Of a stretch of DNA of 8,402 bases, positions 5,642-8,402 are shown piece after piece. Position numbers and translations under genes: made by a program. This DNA comes from Rhizobium sp. Q54 (lineage in GTDB: Bacteria > Pseudomonadota > Alphaproteobacteria > Rickettsiales > UBA1997), in contig CAMBFP010000044.1 of the NCBI GenBank assembly GCA_945865745.1, forward strand, positions 1 through 8,402, in the 5' to 3' direction. Positions within the stretch are counted from its first letter, which is position 1; every line of letters begins with the position of its first letter. The notes under the pieces were generated by a model that was not told the origin of the DNA, made no database searches, and worked only from the letters and a program-made list of their open reading frames with translations.

Positions 5642-5660
5642 TTTCGCCTTCCCAAGTCAA
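5632..5660 (-). promoter_or_regulatory. Candidate sodB promoter
   Basis: Minus strand: TTGACT (5655-5660, 5 of 6 to the -35 consensus), a 17-base spacer and TACTGT (5632-5637, weak -10, 3 of 6). Transcription would begin near 5625, next to the ATG at 5624. That would give a leaderless long form, or a leader of about 115 bases before the ATG at 5510. No experimental support is available here. Confidence 0.4.
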
Positions 5661-5675
5661 ATTTTTATTTCTTCT

Positions 5676-6413
5676 GTGAAAAAACTCTCTGCCGTAATCG
5701 TTGCTCACAATGAAGAAGAAAAAATTGCTGATTGTTTGCGCAGTCTCAATTTTGCCAATGAAATTGTTGTTGTTCTAGACAAATGTTCTGACCGAACCAA
5801 AGAAATTGTTTTAGAATTTACCGATAAAATCATCGAAGGTTCGTGGAATATTGAAGGCGCAAGACGCAATGTAGCTCTAAGTGCGGCGACTGGTGAATGG
5901 ATTTTAGAAATTGATGCGGATGAAAGAATTTCTTCTGAACTTCGCAACGAAATTTTAGAAAAAATAAAATGTGAACCTTGTGCATTTTCTGCGCCAATCG
6001 CCAATTACATTGGCAAAAGATGGGTAAAGTTCGGATGGTTAAGAACTCTTGCCGTGCTTGAGCGCAACACCTTGTCTTACCGCGAATTAAAACGTTACGA
6101 CGAAGATAAAGAAATTCACCCAACTTATAAATTCAGTGGCGAAATTAAGTCGCTAAAAAATCCAATTATTCATTTGGTTGACGAAGACATCACCGATCTT
6201 CTCAACCGTTTTAACCGCTACACTAGTTGGCGCGCGCGTGATCTAAAAAATAAAAAAAATTGCTGGAGTCTAATTTTTGGATTCAAAATGCGCTTCCTAA
6301 AATCCTTCTTCGGGAAAAAAGGTTACAAAGAAGGATTACTCGGAATCTTGATCGCCGCACTTTGCGGTCTTTATCCAATCGTCGCACATTTGAAAGCTAA
6401 TGAAAATCGCTAA
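5676..6413 (+). CDS. Family 2 glycosyltransferase, WaaE/LPS-core type
   Basis: This enzyme probably adds a sugar from a nucleotide-sugar donor to an LPS core or similar glycan on the cytoplasmic face of the inner membrane. With the GTG start at 5676 it is 245 aa and opens like GT2 enzymes of this type: MKKLSAVIVAHNEEEKIADC. It continues with VVVLDKCSDRTKEI (31-44) and the acidic EIDADERI (78-85) that supplies the metal/nucleotide-binding Asp80/Asp82. It then has a HPTYKFSGEIKSLKNPIIHL stretch (148-167) and LLNRFNRYTSWRA (175-187), as in WaaE-like enzymes. The C-terminal LLGILIAALCGLYPIVAHL (221-239) is hydrophobic and may touch the membrane. A longer TTG-started frame (from 5619) adds 19 residues that overlap the sodB promoter and is less likely. 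No Shine-Dalgarno is evident before the GTG. The stop overlaps the next gene by 14 bases, so the two glycosyltransferases are probably coupled. Acceptor and sugar cannot be told from sequence alone. Confidence 0.87.
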   Translation: MKKLSAVIVAHNEEEKIADCLRSLNFANEIVVVLDKCSDRTKEIVLEFTDKIIEGSWNIEGARRNVALSAATGEWILEIDADERISSELRNEILEKIKCEPCAFSAPIANYIGKRWVKFGWLRTLAVLERNTLSYRELKRYDEDKEIHPTYKFSGEIKSLKNPIIHLVDEDITDLLNRFNRYTSWRARDLKNKKNCWSLIFGFKMRFLKSFFGKKGYKEGLLGILIAALCGLYPIVAHLKANENR

Positions 6414-7425
6414 CCTAATCGTCACCTCACAAAATGGCGGCGCAGAACAGGTATTTTTGGATTACACACGCCTGTTGAAAAAATTAGGACATGATGTTGT
6501 GCCAATCGTGAAAAATGACGCACCTTACGCCAATCACCTCTCAAGCCTGAAAAAAATTTCTAATAATTTTGGTTATTACGATTTTTTTGCGATTAAGCAA
6601 ATCACCAAAATTCTTCGCGAAGAAAATATTCGTGCGATTTTTACTCACGCAGGAAAGGCTACGGTTCTAGCCCGAAAGGCAATTGCCAAAATCAAGAATA
6701 AGAAAATTTTTCTAATAGCGATTAATCACAGTACCAACGTTAAGCGCTCGATTGGTGCTGATATTATTCTGTCGGTTAATCGCGAAATTTTTTACAGCAC
6801 GATTGATCGCGGACAGCCAGAAGATCGCAGTTTCGTGATGCACAACGCTGTTGATTTATTCGACGCTATTTCTGAGGCGCCGCAGGTAAATTTAGCGCAA
6901 AAAGAAAAAATTATTCTCGGAGTAATTGGCCGTCTTGATCCAACAAAAGGTTTTGCTCATGCAATTCGCGCGCTCAAAAAATTGGACGAAAAATTCATTT
7001 TGAAAATAGCCGGTTCTGGCCCTTTCGACAATGAATTAAAAAAATTAGTGAAAGAGCTAAGTCTCGAAAATCGAGTCGAATTTTTGGGCTGGATTGAAAA
7101 AAAATCATTCTTCAATTCGATCGATATTTTTATTTTTCCGTCTGATGAAGAGCCATTCGGCCTTGTTTTGCTTGAGTCTATGAAATATGGCAAGCCGGCG
7201 ATTGTGCGCAATGTTGACGGCCCAAGAGAAATTGTTCGTGACGGAATTGATGCTTTAATGTTTGGCGATCCAAATCAAATTCCTGACTTGGCGATGAAAC
7301 TCGTGCAAAATGAGAAATTACTTAATCAGCTCGTCGAAAATTCTTTCGAGAGGGTGAAAGAAAAATTTACCTTTAAGAATTTGGAAAAACGTCTTTTTGA
7401 AATCGTCGGTAAAATAAATAACTAA
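6400..7425 (+). CDS. Family 4 (GT-B) glycosyltransferase
   Basis: This retaining GT-B fold enzyme probably extends the same saccharide (LPS core or O-chain) as the preceding gene, whose end it overlaps by 14 bases. The 341-aa protein has the N-terminal acceptor lobe with a glycine-rich loop (SQNGGAEQ, 10-17) and the donor lobe from about residue 170 (IILGVIGRLDPTKGF, 171-185). IAGSGPF follows at 203-209. The diagnostic E-x7-E lies in EPFGLVLLE (Glu251 and Glu259), inside FPSDEEPFGLVLLESMKYGKP. The N-terminal lobe is diverged and somewhat short, so the acceptor is not predictable. The ATG lies within the last codons of the upstream gene without a separate strong ribosome site, which fits translational coupling. 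No truncation is seen. Confidence 0.9.
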   Translation: MKIANLIVTSQNGGAEQVFLDYTRLLKKLGHDVVPIVKNDAPYANHLSSLKKISNNFGYYDFFAIKQITKILREENIRAIFTHAGKATVLARKAIAKIKNKKIFLIAINHSTNVKRSIGADIILSVNREIFYSTIDRGQPEDRSFVMHNAVDLFDAISEAPQVNLAQKEKIILGVIGRLDPTKGFAHAIRALKKLDEKFILKIAGSGPFDNELKKLVKELSLENRVEFLGWIEKKSFFNSIDIFIFPSDEEPFGLVLLESMKYGKPAIVRNVDGPREIVRDGIDALMFGDPNQIPDLAMKLVQNEKLLNQLVENSFERVKEKFTFKNLEKRLFEIVGKINN

Positions 7426-7483
7426 ACTAGTCACGCTATCTATGCAAAGGCGGAGATAGAACAAAGAAAGAATACTTAACCTC

Positions 7484-8101
7484 ATGATTATCCTCTTCCT
7501 CAAATCAATTTTACTTGGCATCTCAATCGCCATGCCAATTGGGCCGATCTCAACCCTGGTAATAAAAAATTGCTTAACGCGCGGATTTAAAATTGGTTTT
7601 GCCACAAGTTTCGGCGCTTCAATCACTGAAGGATTTTACGGATTTGTTGCAACTGGTGGTCTTGCTTTCATCTCAAAATTTCTTACTTCTCACATTTCGG
7701 AAGTAAAGCTTATCAGTGGTACAGCCTTGATAATGTTGGCTTGGTACGAAATAAAAACCGCTAAAGACTTCTCCTTCAAAGAAATAAAAATGCATGCACA
7801 AGGTTTTTTTAAGACGATGTGCTTCACTTCCTTTCTTACTTTAGGTAGTCCGGTAACGATCATTTTATTCATCGGAGTTTTCGCGACAATGACCGGAACA
7901 GTTCTAACCACAGAAGAAATGGTGGTAACGGTATCGGGAATTTTTGCTGGTTCAGTTTTGTGGGCTTTTATTTTGTGCGGAACGGTTTCAACTATTCGTC
8001 ACAAACTCTCAAAAACTTGGATGGCGCGCGTTAAAATACTTGCTGGCACAATCATCGGCAGCTTCGGTATTTATGGAATTTGCAGCGTTATTTTTTCTTA
8101 A
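7484..8101 (+). CDS. LysE/RhtB-family exporter
   Basis: The 205-aa hydrophobic inner-membrane protein has about six membrane segments (roughly residues 3-25, 36-62, 73-90, 112-137, 145-170, 183-204). It also has the LysE family hallmark at the first segment, LLGISIAMPIGPISTLVIKN, where the PIGP motif corresponds to the conserved (P)(G/I)P of these amino-acid exporters. Members use the proton gradient to export amino acids or related small molecules; the substrate is unknown here. Length is normal for the family. It starts 58 bases after the glycosyltransferase stop, so it may be read from the same transcript. A CTATCT...AGATAG inverted repeat (7436-7441, 7454-7459) lies between them but is too weak to call a terminator. 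Only a weak AAAGAAAG purine run precedes the ATG. Confidence 0.88.
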   Translation: MIILFLKSILLGISIAMPIGPISTLVIKNCLTRGFKIGFATSFGASITEGFYGFVATGGLAFISKFLTSHISEVKLISGTALIMLAWYEIKTAKDFSFKEIKMHAQGFFKTMCFTSFLTLGSPVTIILFIGVFATMTGTVLTTEEMVVTVSGIFAGSVLWAFILCGTVSTIRHKLSKTWMARVKILAGTIIGSFGIYGICSVIFS

Positions 8102-8343
8102 AATCTCGTTATCAAGTTAGTTAAAAAACCAACTCGAAAAGAAGGTAAGAAAAATAAATCGAGCTATTTCGATGCAGAAACAAAATTGATTAACAAAAGT
8201 CGAAATTATTTGGCGACATATTTTTAAGAGAGATCAAGTTGAGGTGATGGCTTGGATTCTACAGTTATGAACGCAACATCGCAGCTTGAGTTGATTCAAG
8301 AATTTTAGTGGTAAAATTTTTAATAATTTAAAATCGGAGCAGA
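8102..8343. other. Non-coding or decayed stretch upstream of dps
   Basis: No intact gene is seen. In the LysE frame, just past its stop, codons run open to a TAA at 8225-8227 (ending SSYFDAETKLINKSRNYLAT). The text then looks codon-like in a shifted frame (FKRDQVEVMAWILQL). This could be a frameshifted remnant of a small gene, or chance in AT-rich DNA. An imperfect 8-bp stem (8115-8122 with 8127-8134) follows the LysE stop but has no U-run. The final 30 bases before the ATG are AT-rich and likely contain the next promoter, with no convincing -35/-10 pair. Confidence 0.3.
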
Positions 8344-8402
8344 ATGAAAAATCATCAAACAATTCAGAACTTAGAAAATCTTTTAGCCAACTCTTACCTT
8401 TT
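8344..8402 (+). CDS. dps: Probable Dps-family ferritin, N-terminal fragment
   Basis: Nineteen complete codons (MKNHQTIQNLENLLANSYL) begin at an ATG preceded by GGAG four bases upstream (8336-8339), then run off the window. The opening 'L-x-x-L-L-A-(N/D)-x-Y' is typical of the first helix of Dps/MrgA miniferritins, which store iron and protect DNA from peroxide. The diagnostic ferroxidase residues lie outside the window, so this is tentative. Nearness to an iron superoxide dismutase would suit an oxidative-stress role but does not prove it. Confidence 0.45.
   Translation, partial: MKNHQTIQNLENLLANSYL

Noticed and set aside
5619..5675. TTG-started extension of the GT2 gene
   Set aside because: The canonical GT2 N-terminus begins at the GTG at 5676; the extension would overlap the candidate promoter of this gene.
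5625..5708. In-frame extension of sodB to 5708
   Set aside because: The added 28 residues cover the promoter region and the divergent gene's start, and they precede a better signal-peptide start.
5705..6123. Minus-strand frames of 97-99 codons opposite the GT2 gene
   Set aside because: Shadows of a gene with clear GT2 motifs; the frames also overlap one another.
7436..7459. CTATCT...AGATAG inverted repeat as a terminator
   Set aside because: Only six base pairs, low G+C, a 12-base loop and no U-run.
1..8402. CRISPR array, tRNA/rRNA genes, insertion sequence or integrase
   Set aside because: Looked for regularly spaced repeats, cloverleaf-like segments and transposase/integrase motifs; none seen in reading both strands by eye.

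Overview
The window looks like a chromosomal piece of a Gram-negative, probably proteobacterial, genome with AT-rich background DNA (roughly 35-40% G+C by hand count at several points). An accessory restriction-modification island of mostly higher G+C sits at the left end. Support for a Gram-negative host comes from an LPS-core-type glycosyltransferase pair, a lipobox on an exported superoxide dismutase, and periplasmic binding-protein architecture. No RNA gene, CRISPR array, transposase or integrase was seen.

Left part (1-3403, minus strand): a type I restriction-modification operon read right to left as hsdM - fic - hsdS - rhuM-like (cut by the window edge). hsdM/fic and fic/hsdS are joined by ATGA stop/start overlaps, so the operon looks translationally coupled. 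HsdM is the N6-adenine methylase subunit and HsdS the DNA-recognition subunit. The hsdR nuclease gene is not in the window and probably lies beyond position 1. The Fic protein carries a complete AMP-transferase motif and a C-terminal self-inhibitory motif, and it closely resembles Neisseria NmFic. The most interesting sequence signal is a 16-codon relic of a second hsdM C-terminus between fic and hsdS. It ends in its own ATGA overlap with an internal hsdS start. This suggests that fic was spliced into an ancestral hsdM-hsdS junction together with a donor hsdM tail.

Middle (3404-3935): a 532-base AT-rich stretch with a GC-rich perfect 15-bp palindrome just upstream of hsdM, a weak short ORF or gene remnant on the minus strand, and a small dyad before the next gene.

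Right part (3936-8402): host-like genes. A secreted TupA-like (tungstate/oxyanion family) binding protein without its ABC partners converges on an iron superoxide dismutase, and a strong 16-bp hairpin lies between them. The dismutase has two plausible starts: a long form with a Tat-like lipoprotein signal, and a short cytosolic form behind a good ribosome binding site. Divergent from it, through overlapping face-to-face promoters, are a family 2 and a family 4 glycosyltransferase that overlap by 14 bases (probably LPS/saccharide assembly). A LysE-family exporter follows, then a 242-base possibly decayed region, and finally the first 19 codons of a probable Dps-family ferritin at the right edge.
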